Origin: SVEL01 sp045123575
GTDB lineage: Bacteria; Bacillota; Clostridia; Lachnospirales; Lachnospiraceae
Direction: 5' to 3'
NCBI GenBank assembly: GCA_045123575.1
Contig: JBGVKG010000052.1
Span: 5,955-69,954, forward strand
DNA: 64,000 nt
Part shown: positions 7,770 through 17,447 of the stretch, one piece after another
How positions within the stretch are numbered: position 1 is the stretch's first letter
Layout of the letters: the number at the start of each line of letters is the position of its first letter
Translations under genes and position numbers: made by a program
Notes under the pieces: generated by a model
The model's input: the letters and a program-made list of their open reading frames with translations, nothing else
The model's database searches: none
Told to the model about the DNA's origin: nothing

Positions 7770-9752
7770 CTATACATTAGTAAGATGTTTCTTTAACTCT
7801 ATCATCTGGTCACGAAGCATAGCCGCAGTTTCAAAGTCTAACTCCGCAGCCGCCTTTTGCATCTGCTTTTGTATCTTAGCTATAAGCTTATTAAGCTCTT
7901 TTTCGTCCATTGACTCTGGATCTTTTTCTAGTTCATCAACTGTCTTCTCTGCAGCCTTAGTTATACTGATAAGGTCACGAACTGCTTTTTTAATAGTTGT
8001 AGGTGTTATACCGTGTTCTGTATTATACGCCTCTTGTATAGCTCGACGTCTATTTGTCTCATCTATAGCTGCTCTCATAGAATCTGTTATGGTATCTGCA
8101 TACATAATAACATGACCCTCTGCATTTCTAGCAGCACGTCCAACAGTCTGTATAAGAGATGTCTCGCTACGAAGAAAACCTTCTTTATCTGCATCTAATA
8201 TAGCTACCAATGATATCTCCGGTATATCTAATCCTTCTCGAAGCAAATTGATACCTACCAGTACATCAAATACATCAAGACGCATATCTCTTATTATCTG
8301 AGTTCTCTCCAATGTATCTATATCAGAATGCAAATATTTTACACGTATGCCTACATCCTTCATGTAATCTGTCAAATCCTCCGCCATACGCTTAGTAAGT
8401 GTAGTTACTAATACCTTATTCTTTTTATCAGTTTCCTTTCTAACTTCAGATATAAGATCATCTATCTGTCCTTCTACCTTACGCACATCTATGATAGGGT
8501 CCAATAGACCTGTCGGCCTAATAATCTGCTCGGCTCGCAATAACTCATGTTCACCCTCATATACATTAGGTGTAGCAGAAACAAACAGCATCTGATCTAT
8601 CTTTCCCTCAAACTCTTCAAAATTCAACGGTCTATTGTCTTTAGCCGATGGCAATCTAAACCCATAATCAACCAACGTACTCTTTCTAGACTGATCTCCT
8701 GCAAACATACCTCTTATCTGCGGTACTGTTATGTGAGACTCATCCACTATGATAAGGAAATCGTCTCCAAAATAGTCCATAAGTGTATGAGGTGTAGCAC
8801 CAGGCTCCAATCCTGCCAAATGTCTTGAATAATTCTCTATACCAGAGCAGAATCCTGTCTCTTTTAGCATCTCTATGTCGAAGTTTGTTCGCTCCGATAT
8901 TCTCTGTGCCTCTAATAGCTTATCTTCACTCTTAAAATATTCAACTCTTTCCTTAAGCTCTGCTTCTATACTATTAGCCGCAGCTTTTATCTTTTCTGGT
9001 GCTACAACGTAGTGAGATGCAGGAAATATTGCAACATGATCTAATCTGCTCTTTATCTCACCTGTCAATGTATCTATCTCCGTTATCCTGTCTATCTCAT
9101 CTCCAAAAAACTCTATACGTATAGCACTTTCATTAGCATTTGCAGGAATTACTTCAAGCACATCTCCTCGTACTCTGAAGCTACCACGTTTAAAATCCAT
9201 CTCATTACGTTCATACTGAATCTCAATCAGTTTATGAATAACCTCATCCCTATCCTTCTCCATACCTGGACGTAATGATATCATCATATTCTGATAATCT
9301 ACAGGGCTACCCAATCCATATATGCAAGATACACTGGATATGATGATAACATCCTTTCGTTCAACCAAAGATGCTGTAGCCGACAGACGCAACTTATCTA
9401 TCTCATCATTTATAGAAGAATCTTTCTCGATATAAGTATCAGTAGAAGGCACATAAGCCTCTGGCTGATAATAATCATAGTATGATACAAAATACTCTAC
9501 TGCATTCTCCGGAAAAAATTCCTTAAACTCACCATATAGCTGCGCTGCCAAAGTCTTATTATGAGCTATAATAAGTGTTGGCTTATTCAATTTTTCGATA
9601 ATATTAGCCATAGTGAAGGTCTTTCCAGAGCCTGTTACTCCCAGTAATGTCTGAAACTGGTTGCCCTCCTTGAAACCCTGCACTAACTTTTCTATAGCCT
9701 GTGGTTGGTCTCCTGTAGGCTTATATTCTGATACTAACTTAAAATGTTCCAT
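7770..9752 (-). CDS. uvrB: Excinuclease ABC subunit B
   Basis: UvrB is the damage-verifying helicase-like subunit that hands the lesion to UvrC. The protein starts MEHFKLVSEYKPTGDQPQAI, the classical UvrB N-terminus. Walker A GVTGSGKT is at 38-45, the beta-hairpin region (YDYYQPEAYVPSTDTYIEKD) at about 90-110, helicase motif VI (QTVGRAARNAEG) near 535, and a C-terminal UVR domain (AAELDFETAAMLRDQMIELK) binds UvrC. The frame is open back to 9782, but the ATG at 9752 has a good AGAGGAAAG ribosome site and matches the family start, so the length is 660 residues. Its promoter carries a LexA-like box. Confidence 0.97.
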   Translation of the reverse strand: MEHFKLVSEYKPTGDQPQAIEKLVQGFKEGNQFQTLLGVTGSGKTFTMANIIEKLNKPTLIIAHNKTLAAQLYGEFKEFFPENAVEYFVSYYDYYQPEAYVPSTDTYIEKDSSINDEIDKLRLSATASLVERKDVIIISSVSCIYGLGSPVDYQNMMISLRPGMEKDRDEVIHKLIEIQYERNEMDFKRGSFRVRGDVLEVIPANANESAIRIEFFGDEIDRITEIDTLTGEIKSRLDHVAIFPASHYVVAPEKIKAAANSIEAELKERVEYFKSEDKLLEAQRISERTNFDIEMLKETGFCSGIENYSRHLAGLEPGATPHTLMDYFGDDFLIIVDESHITVPQIRGMFAGDQSRKSTLVDYGFRLPSAKDNRPLNFEEFEGKIDQMLFVSATPNVYEGEHELLRAEQIIRPTGLLDPIIDVRKVEGQIDDLISEVRKETDKKNKVLVTTLTKRMAEDLTDYMKDVGIRVKYLHSDIDTLERTQIIRDMRLDVFDVLVGINLLREGLDIPEISLVAILDADKEGFLRSETSLIQTVGRAARNAEGHVIMYADTITDSMRAAIDETNRRRAIQEAYNTEHGITPTTIKKAVRDLISITKAAEKTVDELEKDPESMDEKELNKLIAKIQKQMQKAAAELDFETAAMLRDQMIELKKHLTNV

Positions 9753-9805
9753 ATACTTTCCTCTATAAATATAAGTTGACATTATTATGTGCTGGTTGTA
9801 TTATG

Positions 9806-9834
9806 ATTATATCAGAACAAATGTTTGTTTGCAA
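9806..9834 (-). promoter_or_regulatory. uvrB promoter
   Basis: On the minus strand TTGCAA (9829-9834) and a consensus TATAAT (9806-9811) are separated by exactly 17 bp. The region is divergent: the methyltransferase gene starts at 9861 on the other strand. Confidence 0.75.
9815..9826. promoter_or_regulatory. LexA (SOS) box in the uvrB promoter
   Basis: GAACAAATGTTT fits the GAAC-N4-GTTC/T pattern of Gram-positive LexA sites and lies entirely inside the spacer between the -35 and -10 boxes of uvrB, an ideal place for repression. uvrB is a classical SOS gene in Bacillus. Matches 11 of 12 positions of a perfect dyad-type box. Confidence 0.7.
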
Positions 9835-9860
9835 TATTTTTTATAGAGAGGCTTTTTATT

Positions 9861-10649
9861 ATGCGCGAGATGTCACCAATAGAAAAATTTTACAACAAAT
9901 TCAATGAAGATAAACGTTTAAACAGCAGACATGGACAGGTAGAATTTATCACTTCTATGAAGTATATTCACAAATACCTAGAGGGAAAAGATAACCCTAA
10001 GATATTAGATGTCGGTGCTGGTACAGGTCGCTACTCAGTGGCTCTCGCCAATGAAGGATATGATGTCACAGCCCTTGAGCTTGTTCAATACAATGTAGGT
10101 ATCATAAAAAGTAAGGGAAGCACTGTCAAAGCATATAAAGGTAATGCTATGAAGCTAAAACGTTTCGAGGATAAGAGCTTTGATTTAGTTATGGTATTTG
10201 GCCCTATGTATCATCTGTCATCTTTTGAAGATAGATTAAAGGCCCTAAGCGAAGCTAAACGTGTTTTGAAGGATGATGGCATTATTATAGTGGCATATAT
10301 TATGAATGATTATACTATCATATTCCATGCATTCGGCGAGAATGCCATTAATCAATGTGTTGCAGAGGAGCGCTTTACAGAAGACTTCCACTGTATATCT
10401 AAAGAAGGTGACATCTACCATTCTGTCCGTATAGAAGATATGGATGAGCTTAATAAAGCCGCTGGACTAGATCGTGTTCAGATTGTATCGGCAGATGGTG
10501 CAGCCAACTATATCCGACCTGTACTCAATGCTTTGGATGAAGAAGGTTTTAAACATTTTGTAGAGTATCATCTAGCTACATGTGAGCGTATGGATATGAT
10601 GGGGGCAGCAGCGCACACTATAGACATATTACGAAAGCAGGATATATAG
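9861..10649 (+). CDS. Class I SAM-dependent methyltransferase
   Basis: About 262 residues. The SAM-binding motif ILDVGAGTGRYSVALANEGY is at about residues 47-66, with motif II-like VTALELVQ after it and a post-I segment SFDLVMVFGPMYHL, typical of the Methyltransf_11/25 group. The substrate is unknown; small-molecule methylation is the usual role in this group. The frame extends upstream to 9825, but AGAGAGG at 9845-9851 points to the ATG at 9861 (MREMSPIEKFYNKF). It is a single-gene unit, divergent from uvrB and closed by a strong terminator. Confidence 0.88.
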   Translation: MREMSPIEKFYNKFNEDKRLNSRHGQVEFITSMKYIHKYLEGKDNPKILDVGAGTGRYSVALANEGYDVTALELVQYNVGIIKSKGSTVKAYKGNAMKLKRFEDKSFDLVMVFGPMYHLSSFEDRLKALSEAKRVLKDDGIIIVAYIMNDYTIIFHAFGENAINQCVAEERFTEDFHCISKEGDIYHSVRIEDMDELNKAAGLDRVQIVSADGAANYIRPVLNALDEEGFKHFVEYHLATCERMDMMGAAAHTIDILRKQDI

Positions 10650-10666
10650 TTTATTATATAATTAAC

Positions 10667-10710
10667 AAGCCCAAGGAATTTATCTTAATTCAAATTCCTT
10701 GGGCTTTTTG
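10667..10710 (+). terminator. Rho-independent terminator after the methyltransferase gene
   Basis: A 14-bp perfect stem (AAGCCCAAGGAATT / AATTCCTTGGGCTT) followed by TTTT. It sits between two convergent genes and may serve both. Confidence 0.85.
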
Positions 10711-10718
10711 TACTTAAT

Positions 10719-11900
10719 TTATGCAGTTGGTTCCTGCTCTGTAGGTGCCGACCCTTTTTCTGTAATAACACCATTTTCATCTATTTCTATGTTGATAGAA
10801 ATCTTTTCGATATGCTTATATATTCTCTCCTGCTCTTTCTTGTCAGTTACTATCTGCACCTTACTATTTGACTGTATAGCTGGCACCATACTTACTTCAA
10901 GAAACTGCTCATCGTCATCACCATGGAAACGAAGCTGTAAAAGCATACTATCTAATGTCTTATTATTAAACCAATAATTACCTAAACTATATATAATCGG
11001 TTTGCCTTTGTAGTATTCCATACCCTGCAAGCAATGTGAATGAGAGCCTACTATAACATCTGCTCCTGCATCAAGGTATTCCTTGCCCGTCTGTAGCTGA
11101 ACATCCTCTAGCACAGTGCTATACTCTGTTCCCCAATGGACACATGCTATAACAAAATCAGCATTTGCATCTGCTTCCTTTATAACCTGAAGGAAAAGCT
11201 CTGTATCATAGCAACGAAGAATACCTGCCCCATCTTCTGTTGCTTGTGGAGTTTTCTTATTCTTTTCAGCACGAGATGCCGATACAAAGGCAATAGTCTT
11301 TCCATCTATCTCATAATATACTGGTTTCATAGCTTCTGCTAGATTCTTACCTGCACCAAAGTAATCAATATCTGCACCTGCTAAAGTGTCTATTGTATCT
11401 AATAAGGAAACCTCACCGAAATCATACGCGTGATTGTTAGCCAGCATCGCCAAATCCACACCCATCTCCTTATATATGGACACCTTTTCAGGATTCGCTC
11501 TAAAATGATACAGTTTTCCAGGTATCTTCTGTCCTCTAGTAGTAAATGTAAATTCGCTATTTATACACATAACATCTGCATCGTTCATGATCTTTAGTAG
11601 CTCTGGTGATACCACCTTGCTTAAATCATTGCCGTTATCAGCTAATGCCTTCATAGTCACTGCGTCGTCTGCTAAGCTTGTATCGCCAGCAAAACAGAAT
11701 GTAAAATCATAGCTTGTATCTACAGTAGTAGTTGTAGGTTCCTCTGTTGTTGTCTCTGGCTCTGTACTAGATGTAACATTCGCATCTTCCGAGCTACCTA
11801 TATTCTCTGAATTATCCGGTTGTTTTGCATTGCTTTGACCACATCCTACAACCATAGCAATCACTATACATAGTGTAAGATATAATTTAAACTTTCTCAC
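10719..11900 (-). CDS. CapA-family lipoprotein (metallophosphatase-like)
   Basis: 393 residues. A lipoprotein signal peptide ends in the lipobox VVGC with Cys20, and a Thr/Glu-rich linker runs to about residue 65. The CapA/PGA_cap domain follows: FAGDTSLADD near 73, INSEFTFT, LANNHAYDFG, FASAS-like VSASRAEKN, VHWGTEY and GSHSHCLQGMEYY. The domain has a calcineurin-like phosphoesterase fold and was named from polyglutamate capsule synthesis in Bacillus. No capB/capC genes are nearby, so a capsule role should not be assumed. It is probably surface-anchored. It is transcribed after ctpA with a 33-bp gap. Confidence 0.87.
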   Translation of the reverse strand: MRKFKLYLTLCIVIAMVVGCGQSNAKQPDNSENIGSSEDANVTSSTEPETTTEEPTTTTVDTSYDFTFCFAGDTSLADDAVTMKALADNGNDLSKVVSPELLKIMNDADVMCINSEFTFTTRGQKIPGKLYHFRANPEKVSIYKEMGVDLAMLANNHAYDFGEVSLLDTIDTLAGADIDYFGAGKNLAEAMKPVYYEIDGKTIAFVSASRAEKNKKTPQATEDGAGILRCYDTELFLQVIKEADANADFVIACVHWGTEYSTVLEDVQLQTGKEYLDAGADVIVGSHSHCLQGMEYYKGKPIIYSLGNYWFNNKTLDSMLLQLRFHGDDDEQFLEVSMVPAIQSNSKVQIVTDKKEQERIYKHIEKISINIEIDENGVITEKGSAPTEQEPTA

Positions 11901-11933
11901 TTTTTCTCCTCCACGTATTATAATTGATTTATA

Positions 11934-13265
11934 TTATTTTAATTCACCTTTAATATATTCTACAGCCTCTTGTAACTGAGTATCGTACTCTCTTTTTAGA
12001 TATCCGTTTTCATACGCATCCTGTTCCTTTGGTAGTTCTACAACTATATCCGGTGTAATTCCCACATTGTGAATATTTCTTCCATTTGGTGTGAAGTAAG
12101 AAGATATAGTAACCTTTACACCTGTTCCATCACCTAGAGACATTATACTCTGAACGATACCTTTTCCAAATGATGTTGTTCCTATAAGCTTACCTACCTT
12201 ATAATCTTGTATAGCACCAGCAAACACTTCTGATGCACTGGCACTGTTGCCGTTTATAAGAACACACATAGGTGCATCCAAGAATTTTGCATCTGAATAT
12301 TCTATTTCTTGATTACCATTTTTATCTTCAGTATACACAAGCCTACCAGTTGGCAGCAAATCATCTAACATATCCACCACTATATCATATATTCCACCAC
12401 CATTATCTCTAACATCAAATATATAACCCTTGCAGCCATCTGCCTTAGCTACATCCAATTTCTCCTTAAACTCGTTATAAGTTCCAGAATCAAAACTAGC
12501 TATGGCTATATATGCAATATCACCTTCTAATTTCTCGTAAGCAACTGTTGGTATAGTTATCTTTTTTCTAGTTACCCTAAAGTCTAATATCTTTCCATCA
12601 CGCTTAATATGGACTGTTACTGTCGTACCCTCTTCACCCTTCATATAAGATACAGCTTCGTTTATATCCATACCTGTAAAATCTATATCATCTGCACCTA
12701 TAATTATATCACCTGGTTGCATTCCTGCCTCATATCCTGGGCATCCCTCGTACGGATTAACTACTGTTATCTCTTTAGTCTGAACATCCTGTGACACCAC
12801 AACTCCGATACCACAATAAGTTCCTGATGTGCTCTCCATCAACGCTGTAAATGCCTCTTTGTCGTAATATACTGAATATGGATCACCAAGAGAAGCTAAC
12901 ATACCTGCATACACACTGTCTGCCAATACGTTCATATCCACATCATAATAATAGTATTTATCTATTATCTGTTGGATATATTCCATCTTATCCTCTATAT
13001 CATCCAAATCACCATAATCACCAGAGTTAGACAATCCTGCATTTTGCATAAGCTCATTTTTGTCACTTGTATCTATATATTTCTTAAATAGCAATGAGCA
13101 TGCAACTATACCAATGATAATAACCACAAGTGTAGTAACTACACCTGTGGCTAAACCTATAAAGAAATCTCCTGTATTTTTTACCTTTTGTTCTCCATTC
13201 GCTACATGACTTTCAGACTTTTCTTCAACATTATCAACATCTGACTTCTTTTCTTCTTCAAACAT
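11934..13265 (-). CDS. ctpA: Membrane-anchored S41 family C-terminal processing protease
   Basis: 443 residues: an acidic cytosolic head (1-30), one transmembrane helix (about 33-60), a PDZ domain (about 145-235) and the S41 catalytic domain. The catalytic pair is visible as Ser343 in GNSASASEVF and Lys368 in TTSFGKG, 25 residues apart as in Prc/CtpA. Proteases of this family trim or degrade extracytoplasmic proteins, including cell-wall hydrolases and sporulation signalling proteins. It lies 24 bp downstream of the EnvC-like gene and in the same direction as ftsEX, so a role in controlling the envelope hydrolase is a fair inference. Confidence 0.93.
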   Translation of the reverse strand: MFEEEKKSDVDNVEEKSESHVANGEQKVKNTGDFFIGLATGVVTTLVVIIIGIVACSLLFKKYIDTSDKNELMQNAGLSNSGDYGDLDDIEDKMEYIQQIIDKYYYYDVDMNVLADSVYAGMLASLGDPYSVYYDKEAFTALMESTSGTYCGIGVVVSQDVQTKEITVVNPYEGCPGYEAGMQPGDIIIGADDIDFTGMDINEAVSYMKGEEGTTVTVHIKRDGKILDFRVTRKKITIPTVAYEKLEGDIAYIAIASFDSGTYNEFKEKLDVAKADGCKGYIFDVRDNGGGIYDIVVDMLDDLLPTGRLVYTEDKNGNQEIEYSDAKFLDAPMCVLINGNSASASEVFAGAIQDYKVGKLIGTTSFGKGIVQSIMSLGDGTGVKVTISSYFTPNGRNIHNVGITPDIVVELPKEQDAYENGYLKREYDTQLQEAVEYIKGELK

Positions 13266-13289
13266 AATATTCTCCTAATTCAATACAGA

Positions 13290-14483
13290 CTATTTAGGTA
13301 TGGCTACCCAATCTAGAGGGTCTACATACTTTCCATTTTTTCGCACTCCAAAGTGAAGATGATTACCTGTAGAACGACCCGTTGAACCTACCAGTCCTAT
13401 CACATCGCCCTTTTTAACCATCTGCCCCTCACTTACAAGGCGCTTTGACATGTGCATATATACAGTATATATCCCATTGCCGTGATCTATACCTACCCAA
13501 TTTCCTGCACTACTACTATAATATGACCACGCTACTTCTCCGTCATAAGCTGCATATATTTTTGTTCCTTTTGGAGCTGCCATATCCATACCAGAATGAT
13601 ACTCCTGTGTCGGCTTACCAAACGGGTCTGGTCTAGTTCCAAAGTATGATGATATACGAGTATAACTAGCAATAGGCCACATCATTTTTCCACCATCATA
13701 TGTTACCTTGTTCAGCGCCTCTTCCTTACGCTTTCTTTCTATCTCCTCAAGCTCCGCAACTATAGCCTTCTGCGTCTCCAAATCAGATTCCAAATGTTCT
13801 ATATCATCCTGCGCATTTTGAATACCATGAATATGCCCAGCCAATTCCTTTTGTTTACTAGCTAGCAATACATCTGTAGCTTTTTGTTCAGCCTCTATCT
13901 CAGCCAACGTAATTTCAAGTTCTGCCAGTTCATTCTCAAGCTTTGACTGTTTTATATTGAGGTCCGCCTTTGCCAGCTTTAACTTATCTAACTGGTCTCT
14001 ATCGTAGGACGTAATCTGACCCAAATACTCTGCTCTATGTAGCATCTCAGTCATACTTTCTGACTCAAACAGCATAGACAAGAATGTATTCTGCCCACTT
14101 TCATACATATATTGAATACGTAACTTCATAGCTTCGTATTGTGCGTCAACCTCTAACTGCTTAGCAGCCACCTCCGACTTAGCCACTTCAATCGATGCCC
14201 TTTTCGCCACGACCTCTACTTCCAGATTATATATATTATCGGCCAATGCATTTAATCTCTCATCTAGAGTCTTAATATATTTTTCCGTATCTCCCTTAAG
14301 ATTCTCCAGCTTATTTAATAGCTTCTGAGTATCCTTAAGCTCGTTTTGCATCTCTTGCTGCTTCTTCTTCTCATCTTCTAAACTAGCACCATATTTCTCC
14401 CCTAATGGCACTCCTGAAAATACAAGAACAGTAAATGCACAAACAAATAACATTTTACATATATTATTTTTTTTAAAGTTCAT
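13290..14483 (-). CDS. EnvC-like M23 peptidase-domain protein (murein hydrolase activator)
   Basis: 397 residues. A signal peptide or anchor occupies about residues 8-28. Long heptad-rich coiled coils follow (about 33-130 and 165-255), then a C-terminal LytM/M23 domain. The zinc ligands are present: HSGMD (His296, Asp300) and HLHF (His375, His377), so unlike E. coli EnvC it may be an active endopeptidase. FtsEX-coupled coiled-coil hydrolases of this design (for example PcsB- or CwlO-type partners) split septal or lateral peptidoglycan. Position directly downstream of ftsEX supports that partnership. Confidence 0.9.
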   Translation of the reverse strand: MNFKKNNICKMLFVCAFTVLVFSGVPLGEKYGASLEDEKKKQQEMQNELKDTQKLLNKLENLKGDTEKYIKTLDERLNALADNIYNLEVEVVAKRASIEVAKSEVAAKQLEVDAQYEAMKLRIQYMYESGQNTFLSMLFESESMTEMLHRAEYLGQITSYDRDQLDKLKLAKADLNIKQSKLENELAELEITLAEIEAEQKATDVLLASKQKELAGHIHGIQNAQDDIEHLESDLETQKAIVAELEEIERKRKEEALNKVTYDGGKMMWPIASYTRISSYFGTRPDPFGKPTQEYHSGMDMAAPKGTKIYAAYDGEVAWSYYSSSAGNWVGIDHGNGIYTVYMHMSKRLVSEGQMVKKGDVIGLVGSTGRSTGNHLHFGVRKNGKYVDPLDWVAIPK

Positions 14484-14533
14484 CTTTTCTCCTCTCCTTC
14501 AATTATACATACTCCCATTAATATAATAAGATA

Positions 14534-15442
14534 TTATACCTTCAAGTGCTTACGCATAGTTATCATACTTCCTACAAGTCCAATTCCACCACCGATTATA
14601 AATGCGGCTGGCACAAGCACAGCAAATATTTCATTTGTAGATAACAACTCAAATGTAGAACCTAATGTTCCAAACTGAGTTAAAATTTCCTTTATAACCT
14701 TCTCATAGATAGCCACAAGAATTAATAATGGTATGGCTGCACCCATAATACCTATCATAACACCTTCTACCATAAATGGTGCTCTGATAAATATATCTCT
14801 AGCTCCCATAAGTTTCATTATGCCTATCTCTTCTTTTCTAACTGCTATACCTATCATTACAGTATTGCTGATAAGGAATATACCGACTGCAAGAAGGATA
14901 ATAATAATAGCTACTGAAATAAATCCTACTATCTTACCAAAGTCAGTAAGTGCATCTGCAGTTGTATCAGAATAATTAACCTTTCTAACACCATCAAGAT
15001 CCTCTACGAAATCTACGAATTCATCCTGCATAGACACGTCATTCAAAGTCACTCTAAATGAATCCGAATTAGCAAGTGGGTTATCATTTTTAAAACCCTC
15101 TGCAAGCTCAGGTTGATCCTTAAAATACTCATTCTTGTAATCCTCCCACGCCTGCTCTGCACTTATATATTCATGCTTATGATACTCAACTCTCTTAGAC
15201 ATAGCTGTAGCTATGGCATCCTTTTCTTCTTGTGTAGACTCATAATCAAAAAATATAACTATAGCAACATTCTGCTCAGCAGCATCAACCATATGATCAA
15301 TATTGGCAAGCACGGAATAAAATAATCCCATAAGGAATATACAAGCTGCTATTGTTCCTACTGATGCTGTTGAAAACAATTTATTTCTCTTTATATTTAT
15401 AAATCCTTGCTTTATACAATAAAAAATCGAATTAATTTTCAT
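14534..15442 (-). CDS. ftsX: Cell division ABC transporter permease-like protein FtsX
   Basis: About 302 residues with the FtsX topology: one helix near the N-terminus (about 25-45), a large extracytoplasmic loop (about 46-165), then three more helices (about 170-300). The GIAVRKEEIGIMKLMGA motif before the last two helices is typical. FtsX with FtsE transmits ATP hydrolysis to an external peptidoglycan hydrolase. The open frame starts at 15469, but GAGAGGTGG precedes the ATG at 15442 and gives MKINSIFYCIKQGF, the usual FtsX start. It overlaps ftsE by 11 bp. Confidence 0.94.
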   Translation of the reverse strand: MKINSIFYCIKQGFINIKRNKLFSTASVGTIAACIFLMGLFYSVLANIDHMVDAAEQNVAIVIFFDYESTQEEKDAIATAMSKRVEYHKHEYISAEQAWEDYKNEYFKDQPELAEGFKNDNPLANSDSFRVTLNDVSMQDEFVDFVEDLDGVRKVNYSDTTADALTDFGKIVGFISVAIIIILLAVGIFLISNTVMIGIAVRKEEIGIMKLMGARDIFIRAPFMVEGVMIGIMGAAIPLLILVAIYEKVIKEILTQFGTLGSTFELLSTNEIFAVLVPAAFIIGGGIGLVGSMITMRKHLKV

Positions 15443-16118
15443 ATGCGTTACCACCTCTCTTTTCGTCACTTACTATAACGCCCTTTCTAATAGTGATAAC
15501 ACGCTTTTGCATAGCATCAACTACTTCTCTATTGTGGGTAACTACTATAACTGTTGTTCCTCTATTATTGATTTCCTCAAGCAGATGCATAATCTCCCAT
15601 GTGTTTTCCATGTCCAGATTTCCTGTTGGCTCATCAGCCAACAGAATCGGTGGATTATTGACAAGTGCTCTTGCAACAGCAACTCTTTGCTGTTCTCCGC
15701 CTGACAATTCTTTTGGATATGAACGATACTTCTCCGCCAATCCTACCATAGATAACACTGCTGGAACTCTTCTTCTTATAATCTTCTCTGGTTTCTCTAC
15801 CACACGCTGTGCGAAAGCAACATTTTCATATACGCTTCTATCCTTAAGCAAACGGAAATCTTGAAATACAACACCTATATCTCTACGCAAGAATGGTATT
15901 TTCTTTCTTCTCATTCTTCCGAGATTTTTACCATTTATAACTATCTTGCCACTAGTTGGCTCAAGTTCCTTAAGCAATAGCTTTATAAGAGTTGACTTAC
16001 CAGCGCCTGAATCACCAACTATAAATACAAATTCGCCCTTGTCTATGTGAAGATTGATGTTGTTAATAGCTGGTGTACCAGCCGAATAAGTTTTGCTTAC
16101 ATCCTGTATATCTATCAC
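15432..16118 (-). CDS. ftsE: Cell division ATP-binding protein FtsE
   Basis: 228 residues, standard for FtsE. Walker A GDSGAGKST is at 35-43, the signature LSGGEQQRVAVARAL at about 138, Walker B ILLADEPTGNLD directly after it, and H-loop VIVVTHNREVV near 195. FtsE powers FtsX to control septal or elongation-linked peptidoglycan hydrolysis. It is the first gene of the ftsE-ftsX-envC-like-ctpA-capA run, with short gaps of 24-90 bp, so this is probably one envelope operon. Confidence 0.96.
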   Translation of the reverse strand: MIDIQDVSKTYSAGTPAINNINLHIDKGEFVFIVGDSGAGKSTLIKLLLKELEPTSGKIVINGKNLGRMRRKKIPFLRRDIGVVFQDFRLLKDRSVYENVAFAQRVVEKPEKIIRRRVPAVLSMVGLAEKYRSYPKELSGGEQQRVAVARALVNNPPILLADEPTGNLDMENTWEIMHLLEEINNRGTTVIVVTHNREVVDAMQKRVITIRKGVIVSDEKRGGNAYEN

Positions 16119-16169
16119 TTTATCTTACCTCCCAGTCCTTATTACTTGTCTATGTTACAGTATCTTATT

Positions 16170-17258
16170 CTAATAATCCAGTGTTTCCATATATTTCATA
16201 TACTTGACAACCATTAATGCAATCTTAAATGTAATAGCATCCTCGAATATTCTTAAATCAAGATTAGTAGCTTTTTGTAGCTTGTCCAATCTATATACCA
16301 ATGTATTTCTATGTATGTAAAGTTGTCTAGAAGTCTCTGAGACATTTAAGTTATTCTCAAAGAATTTGTTGATAGTTGACAAAGTCTCTTCATCAAAATC
16401 TTCCAGAGACTTTCCACCAAAAATTTCCTTAATAAACATCTTACATAATGGTAATGGAAGCTGATATATAAGTCTGCCAATACCGAGATTATTGTAAGCC
16501 ACAACATTCTTCTCACTATAGAATATCTTACCTACATCTAATGCAAGCTTTGCTTCCTTATAAGAACGAGAAACCTCTTTTATCTCGTTTACAATTGTAC
16601 CCATAGCTATACGCACCTTACTCATAGCTTCTGTGTTAAGCATATCTAATACTGTTCTTGCAACCTTATAGAGATCTTCATATGTTTCATTAGGTTTAAC
16701 TTCTTTCACGATAATAATATTTTTCTCATCTACTGCTGTAATGAAATCTCTAGACTTTGGTGCAAATAATGTACGTACTGTTTCTAATGCACCGCTATCC
16801 TTCTCATGCTTTGTCTCCACAATCATAACGACTCTCTTCATATCAGTTTCGATGTGAAGCTTCTTTGCTCTATTATATATATCTACCAGCAATAAATTAT
16901 CAAGAAGAAGATTTTTAATAAAGTTATCCTTATCATATCTCTCCTTGTAAGCCACCTGAAGATTTTGTATCTGGAATGCAGCCATCTTGCCTACCATATA
17001 CACATCATTGTTGCTTCCCTTTGCCATCAATATGTACTCTGTCTGTCCGTCGTCCGATACTTTATAGAACTGGCAGCCAGCCACTTCCTGATTATCAGCA
17101 GGAGAGTCACTAAATGCTAAAACAGCCGCCTCATATTCTGCTGTATCGGAAAATGTGCTTGCCAATGCCTTTCCGTCCGTATCATATATACATAAATCTA
17201 TTCTTGAAATTGCATTAATACCATCTATGGTGTTTTGAAGAATCTGATTTGAAATCAT
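16170..17258 (-). CDS. CdaR/PucR-family transcriptional regulator
   Basis: 362 residues: an N-terminal sensor-like region (about 1-125), a central GGDEF-like fold typical of CdaR proteins (about 135-270), and a C-terminal PucR-type helix-turn-helix. The HTH is seen in NVSETSRQLYIHRNTLVYRL followed by DKLQKATNLDLR. CdaR/PucR proteins usually respond to metabolites such as sugar diacids or purine breakdown products; the ligand here is unknown. It lies just upstream of ftsE (gap 51 bp) and divergent from an ABC importer, so it could control either; nothing in the sequence decides this. Confidence 0.88.
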   Translation of the reverse strand: MISNQILQNTIDGINAISRIDLCIYDTDGKALASTFSDTAEYEAAVLAFSDSPADNQEVAGCQFYKVSDDGQTEYILMAKGSNNDVYMVGKMAAFQIQNLQVAYKERYDKDNFIKNLLLDNLLLVDIYNRAKKLHIETDMKRVVMIVETKHEKDSGALETVRTLFAPKSRDFITAVDEKNIIIVKEVKPNETYEDLYKVARTVLDMLNTEAMSKVRIAMGTIVNEIKEVSRSYKEAKLALDVGKIFYSEKNVVAYNNLGIGRLIYQLPLPLCKMFIKEIFGGKSLEDFDEETLSTINKFFENNLNVSETSRQLYIHRNTLVYRLDKLQKATNLDLRIFEDAITFKIALMVVKYMKYMETLDY

Positions 17259-17447
17259 CGCACTACACTCCTTCTAAAAAAATATATAATTACCTTATTG
17301 TATAGTACCACATATTGTGGTTAATAGCAAGGGTCGGCACAAAAAACGCTTGTACTATGCTCCTTGTTTTTACCTAACTATTTTGATATACTTCTACATA
17401 GATTTATCTAAAATAAAAAGATGACATATTGTGAAAGGACATAAATT

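Noticed and set aside
17259..17447. TPP riboswitch before the NMT1-like importer
   Set aside because: No CTGAGA and no ACCTGATCTGGAT-like conserved blocks in the interval.
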